This document shows positions 1 through 13,075 of a stretch of DNA of 64,000 bases, in pieces. This stretch comes from Volvox africanus (Eukaryota > Chlorophyta > Chlorophyceae > Chlamydomonadales > Volvocaceae). A program made the position numbers and the translations under genes. How positions within the stretch are numbered: position 1 is the first letter of the stretch; every line of letters starts with the position of its first letter. The notes under the pieces were generated by a model. The model saw only the letters and a list, made by a program, of their open reading frames with translations, ran no database searches and was not told the DNA's origin. The stretch spans positions 1,488,001 to 1,552,000 of the forward strand of contig BSDZ01000003.1 in the NCBI GenBank assembly GCA_030268105.1, written 5' to 3'.

Positions 1-2077
1 TTTTATTATCTAATGAATAGGATACATTGCTCTGTAATATGATAGGTAGTCCTGAGCTCATGTATGTCAGTCTGTGAGTCTATCGCCTTTATGGTTGCAT
101 CCGTTGCAAAAGCTTACGTCACCTCTCTGTGTGGTGTTAATTGTAGATTCGGGATAAATTAAACAGATAAGAAGCTAAGTTATGTTAGCATAACAAATTT
201 CAGAAAGTTCGCAAGGAGATGAGGATGATTATTACAGTATCTGTAAACTCGTAAGCCAGAAACGAGCCAGGAGGCTCACGGACCGCAAAGCACTCTACAC
301 CAAATTTTAAAAAGAACATAAATTTTCAAATATCAGAATGATTAAAACATAAAGAAAAGAACGGTACTACGAAAGAACGAAACGATACACCGTCTCACCT
401 GTCCGAGTCCTTCTTGCACCCCGGATTTCACGAATGGCCAGGCTGCAGGGAGCCGCATGTATCAGCGTCTACTTTTATTAACTTGATGCACAGCTCTTGC
501 ACATCGTTAGCGTGGGAATTACCATCGGCTTTCAGTACCAAAGGGAAAACCCTCGGGTTTTGACTCGGGGAAAGAAAGGGATACCTCTGTCACGCCGTTG
601 GCGTCCTTTGCCTAATATAACCCCTGACGATAGCGTGACGTAGCCCAACATTGTAATGATGCGTTGTGATCTCCTTGTCGGCTTGCGTTAAGTGCCTAGA
701 GGATAGGTCGTCATGCGTCATTTGGCAGAAGGCTTGCCCAAACCTCAATACAATCATTCGCGCTGAAATCACATGCCCTTCTCGAAAGGCCATGTACAGG
801 CGTTTGTCCCACGAACCGCAATCTGCGATGCCCACACCATCCTTATCTTAGTTTAACTTCCCACAGAATGAATGGCAAGGAAAGGACAGACGAACAGGTC
901 CGAGGCGGCAGGAAAGGAATCAACAGGTATGTTGAACTATTCCCGTCAGCAGAAGGGACATGTGTCTTGGAAAATCAATAAGCCCACGGCAAATCGGCTA
1001 CATGAGCGAGTTCGACGTGCAATTCTTGGCTAGCATTACGGAGCCATGCAACCGGACCATACATACGCTAATTAGAAACTATCCGGAGCTGGCAGCCCAC
1101 CCACCCACGCATGCATGCCCCAGCACAAGCCCGGGCATCACGCACACATGGCAAGGAGAGCCGCGAGGACGGAAGCAAAGTGGACGACGCAGACCCGCGG
1201 TAACGGCCGCTCCTTATCCACGAGCAAGCCGCGTCAACAAGAATCTCGGGCATACAAGCAGATGCCCGATAGTGGTAGCGGTAGTAGTACTCAACGTTCC
1301 GTTGCCATGAACACGCTCGCAGTGGCTGCGTCAGCCACCTCGTAATCGCATAAGGGCTGCCTTGCGGCTGCCTAGGTAGGCGCGTCGTTTCTGCGCATGT
1401 AAATGTCTGCTTTCCGGCCGCACGTTTTCCCCGTATGTCTCTCCTCGACAAAACTGACTCTCCACGCTTGCGATGTACACGTAGTGCACTCAATCCACCT
1501 CTGTCCCGACCATAAACGATCCAACGAACTGAACCTCGTCACACTTCCTGACAAACTTCAGTGGAGGCTTCGACGCGACTGCTGCTGCGGTTGCTAGGGG
1601 AGCAACTCGGACTGGACATGGTACGACGAGATGGCCGCGCTTCTGCCAACGCCAAAACCCTAAAATGCCAAGCCGCCTGCTAGTCGTTGGCATACGCCTC
1701 GGCTGAAAGATTGTCCTATCCAACCCCATAGGTCACACCGAATGCCGAGCTGCGCATGCGGACACATTAGGAAGCAGGGGAAGCCCCACAACCCACATCA
1801 AGATCTCCACTCAAGATCTCCTCAGCGTCAACCATAGGGCCCCCGGGGAGGACGTTGACTCCGGCCTTCCCGGCTGCGCCAAGCAATACCTTTCCTGTTG
1901 TGACCCTTCCCGGAAATGCATTTTTCAAATCTCTCTCTACACGCGATTCCCCACTGTTCCCAACGCGATCCTGCCATCCTTAGGCCATCCCATTGTATCC
2001 ACGTCACCGTGCCCACTGCATCGCCCGCACGCACGTTCCTCGTCACCTTTGTTAATACACTTGGTATATCAACTGCC
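1..2077. other. Spacer downstream of copy A
   Basis: No coding region is supported. The open frames here are short, lack splice context and show no recognisable family. Part of it must be the 3' untranslated region of the minus-strand gene ending at 2078, but I find no TGTAA on that strand close to the stop. Confidence 0.5.
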
Positions 2078-5000
2078 TCAGCTGCAGGGGCCCCACATCC
2101 CCACTTCGCTGCCATCATCCGCGCCGTGGTCAAGCAACGTTAAGTTGAGACTCCCGGTGGGGCTGTGCAGCATGGTCAGGTCACCCAACGAGCAGCTGCC
2201 TCCTCCTAGTAACGCTAATGGCTGGGGCATGACCACTAGCTCCTCCTGAAGGACGTGGATCGTCATCGGCCGCGGCGGCGCTCGGGACTTGGGGTAGGCA
2301 TCGTACGCCGCAGACGCACTGCCCGCAACATCAGCAGCGGAGGAGGAGTGCGGGCCGCCGCCTTCGGTCAAGCCCTGAGGCAGCGTGTGTTGGTGGGCAT
2401 GGTGATAGTGGTGGGTATTGAACGCAGGCTTGGGAAAGGAGTCAGTGCCTGCAAGTGGCGCCAGCGGCTTGCAGGACAGCGCCTTTGGCGTCTTGTAGTA
2501 TAAGCTGGCGCTGCCGTCTGTGGCACCGCCATCACCGACGCATGTGAAGCACTTGTCATCCTGCGAATTGGCGGCGTCACGATGCTCGTCACCGGCTGCA
2601 GTGGTAGTGGTGGCCGGGTCGACCGTTGTTGCTGCTCCGGTAGCTGCTGCCACCGCAGCGGTGCGGATAATGCTTGCTTGGGGTTGTGAAGGTTGTTTTT
2701 CATTGTCCAGGAAGCAGGCCAGCGGCGGTTGCACCAGTGGTTGTGTCTGCGCCTGCGCTGGATCGGTCTGCGGCGGATCCATCACCTGTGTCGAAGCAGC
2801 AGTTTCTGCGACACCCTCTGGCCCTTCAGGACTGAGCTCCGGCAACGGCCGCTGAGCCTGTATCTGTGAGAATGATGCCGTCTGCGGCAGGTTGCACTGC
2901 TGTAATTCCTCCATTGCAACAGAAATCTTCTGCTGCTGCGACTGAGACCCACGAACATACAATGGGTGCAAGCACTGGGCATTGTGCGAATGGTGGTGGT
3001 GGTGGTGGTTGAGTTGATGGTGCACGCTGGCCGCCTCCTCGCCCTCCACGTCGTTTTCTGCCAGGCCAAGGGTCGACAGGCCGGACAAGGCCCCCAGGTC
3101 CGAGGTGACCGGGTCCATTCCGACAGTGCAAACAAGACCACCCACGAAGGGAGGAGGCGGCTGTAGCGATTGTAGCTGGGGCTGTGGGGCATGGCGAGGC
3201 AGCTCTTCTGTATCGTAGGGCGGCGGTTGCGGCCCCGCCGGTGCGGTAATGCTGTCCGTGGCTGAGACTTTGGGGGCTGGTTGTGGCTGTATTGGTCTTA
3301 ATGGCAGGTGCTGATGCTGGCCCTCTCCGCGGGGTTGGGTGTCCACGATGGGGTTCTCGCTGACGGGGTCGGGGTTCTGCAGGCATGGGGGCGGCCGATC
3401 TGGTACGCGGCCGTTCACTGCTGTGCCCGGGACGCCGCCGACCTCGGTTGAATGATGTTGGTTGTAGAACTGTCCGTAGGAGGATGACATGTGCAACCCG
3501 TACGGATGATAAGCTGACGCAATGTGGTACGGCGGCATGGGCGGGTGGCCGGAATGCGGATAGCCGTATGAGGGCGGCGCTGTGGGATATCCCAAAGGGC
3601 CGTGGCGGTAGCCATACAGATGGTACGGCACGTACGGCTGCTGGAGATGGGATGGGAGAGGAGCGGCGTGTGGGTATGGTGGCCACGTGCCTGCGGCACC
3701 GCCATAATTGCTAGTCACACCACGGAAGGCAGGCGGCACATGTGTGTGCTGTGCTGGCGGCGGCACCTCGGCGCCATATACCACGCCACCGTCACTCAGT
3801 GCCATCGCTGTCAGGCCGTTGCCAATGCCGTACGATGCAGTGGCCTTTGGGCGCGGGACGTAACTGGGCTGGTACGCAGACGGATTTCCACCGTGCGAAT
3901 GCGGGAAGCGGCGTGGGATCGGCGTGCCGGACGGTAGAAGTCCGACGTCTTGCCCGGCAGCCCCGTGCGGCAGTGGGGAGCAATACGCATCTCCACCGCC
4001 CACACTAACCACGCCGCGGTCTCCGCACCGAAGCTGTTTACGAGGTGGTTGAACCCCATCGTCCAACATGTTAACACCGCCTGCGCTCTCGCCCGGCCCA
4101 CCGCCAATCGTGCTGCGGCCGTGCCACACCATACCGGTTACTGCATCAGCTGGTGATGGTTGTACGGCAGCGTCGGCGGCACCACAGCCACCCGCCAGGG
4201 CATTGTCCTCCAGTTTATTGACATGATATGGCGGCGGTATCGTCATACTGTAATGCATGGGAGACCCTGGCCGCATGCCTACCTCCACCTCCTCCACCAG
4301 CTCCTGCTTCCACATGCCTCCCGCAGACGTTTGGATGCGGGTGCGCCGGCATGTCACTGCCGGCATTCCACCAGCACCAGTGCTGCCAGCATTACCGCTG
4401 CAGCCAGTGTTGCAGACCGCCGCCGTGGCAGCCAAGGATGGAGCTACAGCCGCACCACCACCGGTGGCGGCATTCATTGTCCGAGGGCCTCCGCAGCCGC
4501 CAACTGAGGCCCGAACTGCTTTGACGTACCGCCGGTGTGCAACAGCCGGCTGAAGCAGCAGCGCGTGTTGCTGCCCATGGTGCTGCTGGAACTGCCATGC
4601 TGCATCGTAATAAGGATGACTAGATCCCATGGACACCCCTGTAGCAGGATCATTCATGGCTGCGCCGTCGCCCAGGTTACCAAACGGATTTGCTTGTACA
4701 CCCGCGTTGTCAACATGAGCGCCTAGCCCCGGATGCACCCCCGCCTCCTCCCGTGCGGGGCCCATTTCTATGCCTGCAATTCCTTGTCCGTGCGGCGGTA
4801 TCACGACGTGTGCCCTGCCGACCTCCCCGTCGGCGTCACTTAACTGTCCGTCCCCTTCGCTCCCAGCCTCCTCCACGGCCTCCATGGCCGCCGCAGCCGC
4901 CGCCTCGCTGGTGAAGCCCCATTCCAGGAAGGGCAACTGCTCCGGTACCGCGCTGGAGCCTTCGGTCCCGGTACCGCCAGTATAGGAAGACGTGTTGACA

Positions 5001-5819
5001 GCCGACACTGCAGCCGCAGCCGCCGCTGCAGCCGCCGCGGCCGCAGCTGCCATCTGCTTGTGCTGCTGCGCTGCATACTGCACCGCTGCAAGGAAGCTGC
5101 CTGCGGCTGCGGCGCCGACGACCCTGGAGTTTGCGAGATGGCGCCGTGGAGCCCTCCGGCCGCCTGACTCAGGACTCCCTGGCTCACCTTCCTGGCAGGG
5201 AGTAACGTAAACGTTGCGGCGTGGACGAGAAACGGGTCGTTAGAGAGGGGTCGTGCCGAACTCTGTGCTATACGTGTTATGCTACATTAGGGGATAACTA
5301 GGGCGTTTAAAACGTAGAAGAGTTTGGTTGGACATTTTAAACGCCATCATGGGGATGTTTCTTGTCTGACTGCGGTCAGGAGGGCCACGAACCCACCTTT
5401 CGCGTCTTTAAGCTTTTCCTGTATGATCTGAAGTATGCTTGAACCTGTTTAATGGTCCGCAAGCCCTTTGCAATCTTCAACATATCCTCAACGGTGGGCA
5501 TCGTCTCCAGTGGCCAGACCAGGTGGGCGTTCTGTGCGTACCACCTGGACGTGCGGGGTGAAGCGTGTTCTCAAGATGCATGTATAAAAAACATAACATA
5601 GTCAATCCTGCGTCACATTATTTGCAATTTAAGTACACGGACACAGAACGGCTAGATAACTTGCGGTCCTTACTCGCGCATCTCCAGGACTGTTGCCCGG
5701 TTGCCAGTACGTTCATGGTGCTCCCGCCACCAAGTGTTGAAAGGAGCCCAAAAGTTGTTGGGCTTCTTATGCTTTGTCGTCCCATCATCACCGTCGTCGC
5801 TCTTCTTCCGGGGTCCCAT
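2078..5819 (-). CDS. Homeodomain-like regulator candidate, copy A
   Basis: Model of three exons (5819-5674, 5544-5397, 5191-2078), 1,135 residues; phases 2 and 0 close exactly. Residues about 18-98 form a compact basic/aromatic module: PNNFWAPF, a WW..HH motif, WYAQNAH and a last predicted helix QVQAYFRSYRKSLK. This helix resembles homeodomain helix 3, but the usual WFxNxR is YFRSYR, so the conserved asparagine is serine. DNA binding is inference. The rest is low complexity: an Ala run near residue 146, Tyr/Pro/His-rich stretches, a His run, and Gln/Pro blocks, as in transcription-factor activation regions. The ATG at 5819 was chosen because an in-frame TGA lies eight codons upstream. An extra 5' exon from an ATG at 5989 is possible. 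Copy B shares the first intron's position and phase. I do not recognise a named family. Confidence 0.6.
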
Positions 5820-7402
5820 GCCGTGGGAAAGCACTGGCAAAGGGTCAACGTCCCGGTAGTTGAATCACTGCCTTGTGATGTAAGCAATCCAGTTAAGTCC
5901 TCGTCCTTGTCTGTCTCCTTTACAGGCTTTAACTGCGCTCTCACGACGACTGCGCTACACCCTTTTTCGGTGTCGGTCCATTCTGACATAACATATAGTC
6001 ATAACGCAAACATATGAATGTTTTTAATTCGTAAGGAAAAACCCTGATCAAGGTTATTGAAGCTTGTTCAGTGGGCCGGTTGCCGGTTTAGATAGCCAAG
6101 AAAGGTTGACTCACTGACCTCCGAGCATTTTTCATTATCCATGCCGCCCTCTCCAAGCATTTTATATTGCAATTCATATGGGACGCTATAAGGGTAACAA
6201 AGAGACTACCAAAAGCTCTGTACGACGTTGCAATCAGCGGAGAAGGTTCAGCGTAGGCATGCACCCTGGCTGCATCTATGGATACCCCTGATTATTAAAT
6301 TCAATTGCATTTTACAACAGGATTTAAAGGGGCACGCATTGTGTGCAATCTTGGAGGGCAGTCCGAGCTGAAAGACACTTAGGGATTTTCGACAAGCTTA
6401 CAACGTCAAGATTGCAGGATTTAGGATGAAGCGAAAGTATAACGCAATTCCCAATCTGGGAGGCCTGGCCTGCGGTCTGAGTCGAGATCGCGAAGAGATG
6501 GCCGAGTTCGAATGGCAAGACGGATAGCTGGGGCAGATATATGGGGATTTACCAGACCATCTCAGCGGACATGACTCCCGCAGCTGGCCTACGGGAGACG
6601 ACCGTTGCCTCTAACCCACTTCAACTTGTTCCGACGAAATGCTGCAAGGTCTGAAACTCCCATCTCTGCTATCAGCATCGACGCGCACTAGAATGTAATC
6701 GCATGTATTGAAGGAACAGTCTTATAACAAGTTGCCGTTTACAATGCCTTGGATCTACCGTTAGTGTTCAACAGACATGGATGAGCGCTTGCGGACTGAG
6801 TTGCGCATTCACGAACGACCCAGGCTGAAGGTAAAAAGAAAGAAAATTAAAGTACATTTGCGGTGTTATAATTGGCGTCATCAACATCCGCCTCTGCTAT
6901 AACTATCCACTGCCGAGTATGCCTTCGCCTTTAACACTATTCAGCCCCGCAGCATGTCTATTGCCCTCAAACTCCGTGAGCAACACCATATTGAATACAC
7001 TTCAGAATATAGTTTCGAAAGTGCATACAACAGGATGGGGAATCACGCGTCACCCATTCAATGAACCATTTTGCTCCCATCCAACCATCATAACCTAAGT
7101 CTGCCGAACCGTGCGATTCAAAGGCCGTGACTTGTCTACTTGTAAACTTCAAGTAAGGCAATGGGTTGCCAACAAAAAGGGCAGCAGCTAGACCAGTCCA
7201 AGTTCGGTCGAACATTCATATCCGCCCGATCCCTAGTGCCCATGCTCCAAAATGCCATCCGCTGCCTTGTTTCACCGCTTCGCACCCTGCAGCATCCATA
7301 TGACGGTCATATATAATATGCCGTAGGCTGCAGTTGCACATCCCCCCGAGCCCCCCTCCCGACAGGCGGACACAGTCCCGTGTGCCCTGACATAATCTCA
7401 CG
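5820..7402. other. Spacer upstream of copy A
   Basis: Contains a minus-strand open frame from 5989 that begins MSEWTDTEKG and could be a 5' exon of copy A, but no donor joins it convincingly. The remainder, including the interval up to the stop of copy B, is AT-rich and shows no supported gene. Confidence 0.4.
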
Positions 7403-7440
7403 TTAACGCAGCCCCGTGTGCCCTGACATAATCGCACTTA
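7373..7440 (-). repeat. Tandem duplication of about 36 bp at a stop codon
   Basis: A 21-base sequence occurs perfectly at 7377-7397 and again at 7413-7433, 36 bases apart. On the minus strand both copies encode the words MSGHTGL, matching MLSGHTAL in the intact TSET gene. An in-frame TAA (7405-7403) lies between the two coding copies and ends copy B early. Confidence 0.85.
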
Positions 7441-9400
7441 TCACGGCCACGGCTTCACGGCCGCTGCTGTCAACACCTGCCGCCATGGATTTTAGTAGCG
7501 AAGGCAGGTCCATTTTCATGCCCCCCTGCACCCGCAAACCAGTTGCATGACATCATAAAGGATTAGAATAACACAGCAAAAGATTGAGGACGAGTTGAAT
7601 TATCAAACAAGCACTTTGCAAAAGGTAGAGGCGTGGGGGATGTCAGGCAGAAGCTCGAAGCCGTCGCACTGATGGCCATTGCCGAAGAGTCGGTCGTCGC
7701 TCAACAGGAGTTGCTCAACCCTCAGCCTTGCCCAAGGACAAGATGTGCACCACATTACCTGTGTCATGATATTCCCCAGGTTCCTCAATTGCTCGTCGTC
7801 CATGTAAGCACCATGTTCCAACAACGGCTTAAAGAGTTGTCCTGCAAGGTCAGTCAAGCCATTTCGTTGCAGGTCCTCCGTCATGCCAAGCACCAGCTGC
7901 ACTGTACCGCCACAGGAAGGCCCGCCACCGGACTGACAACACGCAACACCCGCCATGTCTGTGGCAGGGCCCCTGCAGCTGGAATCATGCTGTGGCTGCG
8001 TTCGATCCAGGTCCTCAGTCTCTGTCGGGGCTGGGAGGGGGTAAATCAGAATATCGGGGCTGTGACGACGAACATAAGCAGCAAGCTGAGCAGAGCGTTA
8101 TACCGCACATACGGACGCCCACAGCACAAGCCCAAGCAACCCTTTTCTCCTCTTATGCCTTGCCTCTCGGATAGCCCCTGCTGCCAACCCCCACCACAGG
8201 GACGTACCGTTTATCTGCGCATTTTTTTCTACCGTGCTCACATCGACGCACATGGCGCATGGCTGCGGCTCGCCGCTGCCAGTGCAGAACTGCTTCGGCG
8301 GTGGCCTGGAAGCCTGACCTTGCAGCTGCGCCTCCTCCGCCTCTAGGGCCTGACGCCAGCGCCGTAGCGTGGCTAGATGGCGCAACTCTGTGTGCAAGGA
8401 GGCAACAGGAAGGCTAGCAGCAGCAACGGTGTCTCCACATGCCAGCAGAAGGGCCACCACCTTATTATGCAGCTCGGAAGCCGCACTTGGGAGGCCGTAC
8501 CCCGGATGCTGAGAGCAGGCGGCAGCTAAGTTCGTGGTGTGACACGATGGCACCATGGTGGCATCAAGTCCGTTTCCGGCCGCACCACTTCTAACTACAT
8601 CAAAATTGAGAATGCCTTGGCCATATAAGCTGTCCTGAAGAGGGGACGTTCCAGAGATAGCCTTATTGGCCATGTTGACAGGCAGCGCTGGATAAGCTTG
8701 TCCTGGCGAACCCCCTGGTGCCGTGTTACCCCCAGAGTCGATTACTCTGCCAGTACCCAAAATTGGGGGAGCCCATTGCCGGCCGTTCTTCCCCACCAGA
8801 GCGTCCTCTGCTAGGGAGGCGTCATCCATTGGGTCAAGGGCGTTGTCACCTTGTGACATCATGTTGCGTGCGGCCATTTCCTGCACGCAAAGCGACGTGT
8901 GCAGCTGGGTGTAGCTTTGGCGCCGCTCGCAGTTGTAATACAGTCCCCTATACGATTGAAGTTGCTTCAGCGAAAATACTTCCAAACCAAAACTCAAGGC
9001 GTGAGGGCCCCACCCCTACGATGATTGATAGACAACCCGGGTCCAGTACCTTGCATTTACGAGCCAGTCGGTATTTGCGAAAGAATTTCTGTATTTGTTG
9101 CGTAGTGCGCATTCCCTTGGAATGCGTCAGCACGTCTGAAATGTCGGGCATATCTTCTTCCGACCAACATACATGCGCAAAATTTTTATACCACCTGAGA
9201 GATGAAATGAACAAGCAAAAGTCATTTATGGACGCCACCAGAACGAAAACTCATGTGCTTACTCGCGCCACTCACTCACGAATTTCGGCACTTGTGGCAC
9301 GCCTGCCGGTGGCATCATGGTGGTGACGCCACCATGAAATGAATGGTGCCCAAAAGTTGTTGGGCCTTTTGACCTTGTATCCTGCCTGCTCCTTAAGCAT
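7403..9400 (-). CDS. Homeodomain-like copy B joined to a TSET C-terminal fragment
   Basis: Five-exon model (9400-9276, 9194-9050, 8964-8208, 8030-7759, 7525-7403), 473 residues; all phases close. The N-terminus repeats the copy A module: PNNFWAPF, WWRHHH, WYKNFAH and QIQKFFRKYR (asparagine position is lysine). Exon 3 reads without a stop from a linker into sequence homologous to exon 15 of the gene at 13988-23361, from about 8525 on. Shared words include RPPPxQF, TVQLVLG, EDLQR, KPLL and DSSGREA. The donors at 8208 (phase 1) and 7759 (phase 0) and both acceptors match the parent gene. The last exon stops after 40 residues; the parent's has 99. It may be a true fusion gene or a regulator gene beside a decaying duplicate; transcripts would decide. 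The start of exon 3 is uncertain (8964 or about 8922). Confidence 0.5.
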
Positions 9401-12241
9401 TATATGCCCCCAATTTTGTGAAAGCGTTAATTATCGTTGGCGAAAATCATATGTAAAATACGGATCCCTTCAAGCATTAATAGACCGCCTAAGCGACAAG
9501 GCTGACTTCAGCGAGCACCCAGTAGCCGTGCCTAACGACCAGACGAAACTATTAAAATGGTATATGTGACAGCCAGAACCTATGCTATGGTATAATTTTT
9601 AGTGAAAGCACTGCTGGGCACTTTAAACAGGTAATGGAAGCTAGAAGCTAGTAATGACACATATCCATGCAAGGCAACACCTGACAAGAAATATGAACCT
9701 TAGTAATATGAATGTATGCAACAGCAAAGAATTGCAAGAGTATTCGCTTTGCCTCATACGTAGCGCAGAGCCGAGAGCTGGTTCACTTGCTTGTACGGCA
9801 CGTGTTGAATGTAGAGTGCTGCATGAGGCTGGATGAAATGTGGTTCATATGGGTCTTCTTCGGAGTCTGCGTATCTGGATTGGAGATTGGCCTATTCCCC
9901 TCAATTCCAATAACAATGCGTTGCTGTGAAGCGTCGGATTAGGGGCTAAAACTCTTGTGCTGCCGCAACTATGTGCAACAATCATTGCAAACACGCATGC
10001 CAACGGCTATCATAAATCCAACTTTCCCACATCCTGTCTGGGCCTAAATTACCCGCAGTCTTGTTGCTCGGCTGACTGCCTATTCGCTGCTATGCACTCT
10101 GACATGGAATTAAGTAGAATCCAGGACATCAAATTCACATGCTTATCCGGAGTCATGTAAATGTACTCCCCAACACTTGTTGATGAGCTTGCAGACGGCA
10201 AATTCCCGAGCGCATCGTAGGAAGACGTCAGCCCTTAGGTCTGTCAGCCGAGGACCTCGGAAGCTTTAGTGGAAAACGCTGAGCGCGGAGCTCGGCAGTA
10301 CGCACTCCGACAAGAAGCTGCGCATCTACATGACATGCTGGAGAAGGTGGGTGTGGGTGTAGCTGGAGTTTACGCCTTAGCAAACAAGCAAGCCAAAGGT
10401 GAGCCTTAAGATGTGGCAGATCTAACTATTGAAGCAGATCGCATGAATCTTATTCACTGGACGAGCTTTCAGCAATGACCCGCCACATTTTTGCCAATGC
10501 GGAGTCGTATGACGGAAAGCCGCTTGTCCATGACACTGGCGGTGAGCCAGGAGGCCGTGGACAAGATGTGCGGTTGACGGCGTTAAGCAGGTCATGCGGA
10601 TATCATTAGTACTGTACTATATACGGAACCAGACAAGTAGGGCTTGGGTTAGGTGCTTCGAGCTACAATTCCAAATTAGTGTCAATGACTGTGCATGCTG
10701 TGAACCGAGGGGGCTTTTAACAAAGCCCGTCATCTGGGTTTTGGTTGGGACGCCCCCTATGTTTCGGCATGAGGAATGTCCTGGATCCCCCATCACCTCC
10801 AGGTTTACAACATCACTCGCGCATGGCCCACAACCTCGAGGCTAAAGGGACCATCTGGCTGAACGACAAGCAGAAGCTGATTGGGCGATTTACTGCCTTG
10901 GTCGCCTTGTGGGGTGCCTGCGGGTGCACAAAATGTAGAGTTGAAATTGATGTGTGCGTATGACGAGTATGTGATAACTGCACGTGAGTGGACAAGGACT
11001 GGCAAGTTTCGGTCGCCAGTCACCGTGAGGGTTTCAAGCCAATCAGGCAGCAATCATGCGTGGAGACTGGGTCTGCCAGGGGTCGGCTGCGCAGGCGCGG
11101 GCAGCGTGCGCTTTTATGGCAGGGGCGTGCACAGGGCATGCACCCCTCTGAGGCTTGGAGCTGACCTGGAGCTACACGCAATCGACCCGCAATCGTCTTT
11201 TCCGGCACGGTGCACGCTTCACAGCCCAGGGAGAGGACCCGCCTAAATTGGAGAACCACAGAACGCTCCTAAAGCTTACACTATTCGGACTAAAATGTTG
11301 CTGCTGTCTTTCTGCTGCCGGGGTTGTGAACCCATAAGTCCTCTAGCGCAGAGACATATTGTCCGAGCAGAGGCTAACCTTCCATGCTAACTAAAGGGTT
11401 TTCGAGATAGGACTTCTGTTTTGCAAAGAATATAGGAAAAGCACATCAGACATCCACGTCTTGTCAACTATTCTTATTTCAAGAGAACATCATACAATCA
11501 AATGAGAGCATCACTTGCTGTTCGAAACGCAGCGTTGCGTTTATTAAGTGCCTGGGGCTTGCTGTTTTGCTTTTATCATGCGAACGAATTAGCTGCTGCT
11601 CGGAAGTAGCGCCAAAGCGTGTAACGCTCCTGATGGAACGGGAGAGCATGCATGGGAGCGAGCGACCTGAATCAGGTCGATAACCAATCCTTGACAGTAT
11701 TTGGTAGGACCGTGGAGTTTTGACCCTGCAGACGAGACATGCGGTAATCGGTTCGGTTCAGTATACTTTGTCATATAACATTTAAGTGTCCGGAGAGTTT
11801 TCCACGCTCCAGGTGACTTTACCCTGCATAAACATGATGCGAGAGCACATTGGGTAATTGCTCGTATCGCTTTCCCCAAACCCCTCAGTCACCAAGCCAT
11901 TAATATATGTGGCACGCAGCTGCATGGGATGCGGACTTATCCAGTTCAACCTGGAAGTGGTCGGGGCGTGTTATAGCTGCGTTGCAGAGCAATTGCTAAT
12001 TGCCAACTGGCAAAAGCCTAAGCAATCGGAACTGCTTTGAAGCTGGCGTGGCCCTGCGTTGGGGTGTGTCCCGCCTGTTGCACACTGTCAAAATTGACAG
12101 CCCCTGAGGGGCCAGGCCCGGCGGTCTATGCATGTCATGCAATATCTACGATCGCATGTTGCTACCTGATGAATCACGCTGACGCCTTCTTCGTGTCCAG
12201 ACCCTTGAATGCATATGACCCTATGTGGCCAAAAAGATGTG

Positions 12242-12260
12242 ATATATATATATATATATA
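12242..12260. repeat. AT dinucleotide microsatellite
   Basis: Uninterrupted alternating AT run of about 19 bases in the spacer. Confidence 0.9.
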
Positions 12261-13009
12261 CATGTATAACAAGATGATGTACATGTATAAATAACGGTAG
12301 CTGGGTGCTTGATAATAAAGGCCTTCATGTGCGTTGGAACAGTGAAGCGAATGGAGGGGTTATCAGGGGGTAAGTTATCAGGCGGAATGGGAGATTAGGG
12401 TTAGGAAAAGAAAATAGAGAAAACCAATTACAAGGATCGTTGGAACAGCGGGTCTTATAGCAGCGCCAGAGCATTTACAGTGATTTTAGGATGTGAATGC
12501 ATGGCCGTATGGCAGCAGCATGGATGCGAGAGGCTGGCCTCGCAGTCCCCCACCGATACCTGTCTGGCCATAGCTGCTTGCAATAATGGCGCCACCATGC
12601 ATGGCCAGCATCTTATTGCAGCACACACCTGCCTGAGCGGATAACGAACCCTTAGCTTACCCCCTTCTATATCATATCCATCTACTAACCAGGTTGGACG
12701 TTGCGAGGGCTGGGTGTGTTTTATCTATTCCAGATATCTATTATTTCAGCACTGTACGACTATGAGGAAACTAAGTTATTCCTACGGGACGCCAATGCCG
12801 GGACGTTAAGTTCCATCATGCGGTATGGCGTCAGCATCTTGATATACTGCTACTGTACCGAGTTTTAAAGGAAGCGTCATGTAGATTTTGCCTTGACTGC
12901 TGCCGGGACTGCTACTATCTGCACTGTTGAAGTGCAATATGAAACCACTTGCTTCAGGCCTACAACAGGAAATATGCGGCTCTAGGCAGGAGGGTAGTTA
13001 TGGATTTGG

Positions 13010-13075
13010 ATTGGGTCGTGGGGACGGTGTTGGGGTCGTGGGGATGTGTTGGGATTGTTGGGTATGTCTTGGGGA
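13010..13075 (+). repeat. G-rich degenerate tandem repeat
   Basis: Repeated words of the type TTGGGTCGTGGGGA with several runs of three to four guanines on the plus strand. It lies in non-coding sequence; no function is implied. Confidence 0.6.

Noticed and set aside
2255..5210. Numerous plus-strand and alternate-frame open frames across the copy A tail
   Set aside because: Shadows of a GC-rich low-complexity exon; they show frame-shifted versions of the same repeats.
5618..5989. Minus-strand 123-residue open frame over exon 1 of copy A
   Set aside because: The conserved PNNFWAPF module is in a different frame; most of this frame is a shadow.
12384..12400. TTAGGGTTAGG telomere-like word
   Set aside because: Fewer than two full units, internal, and not the TTTAGGG/TTTTAGGG repeat expected in green algae.
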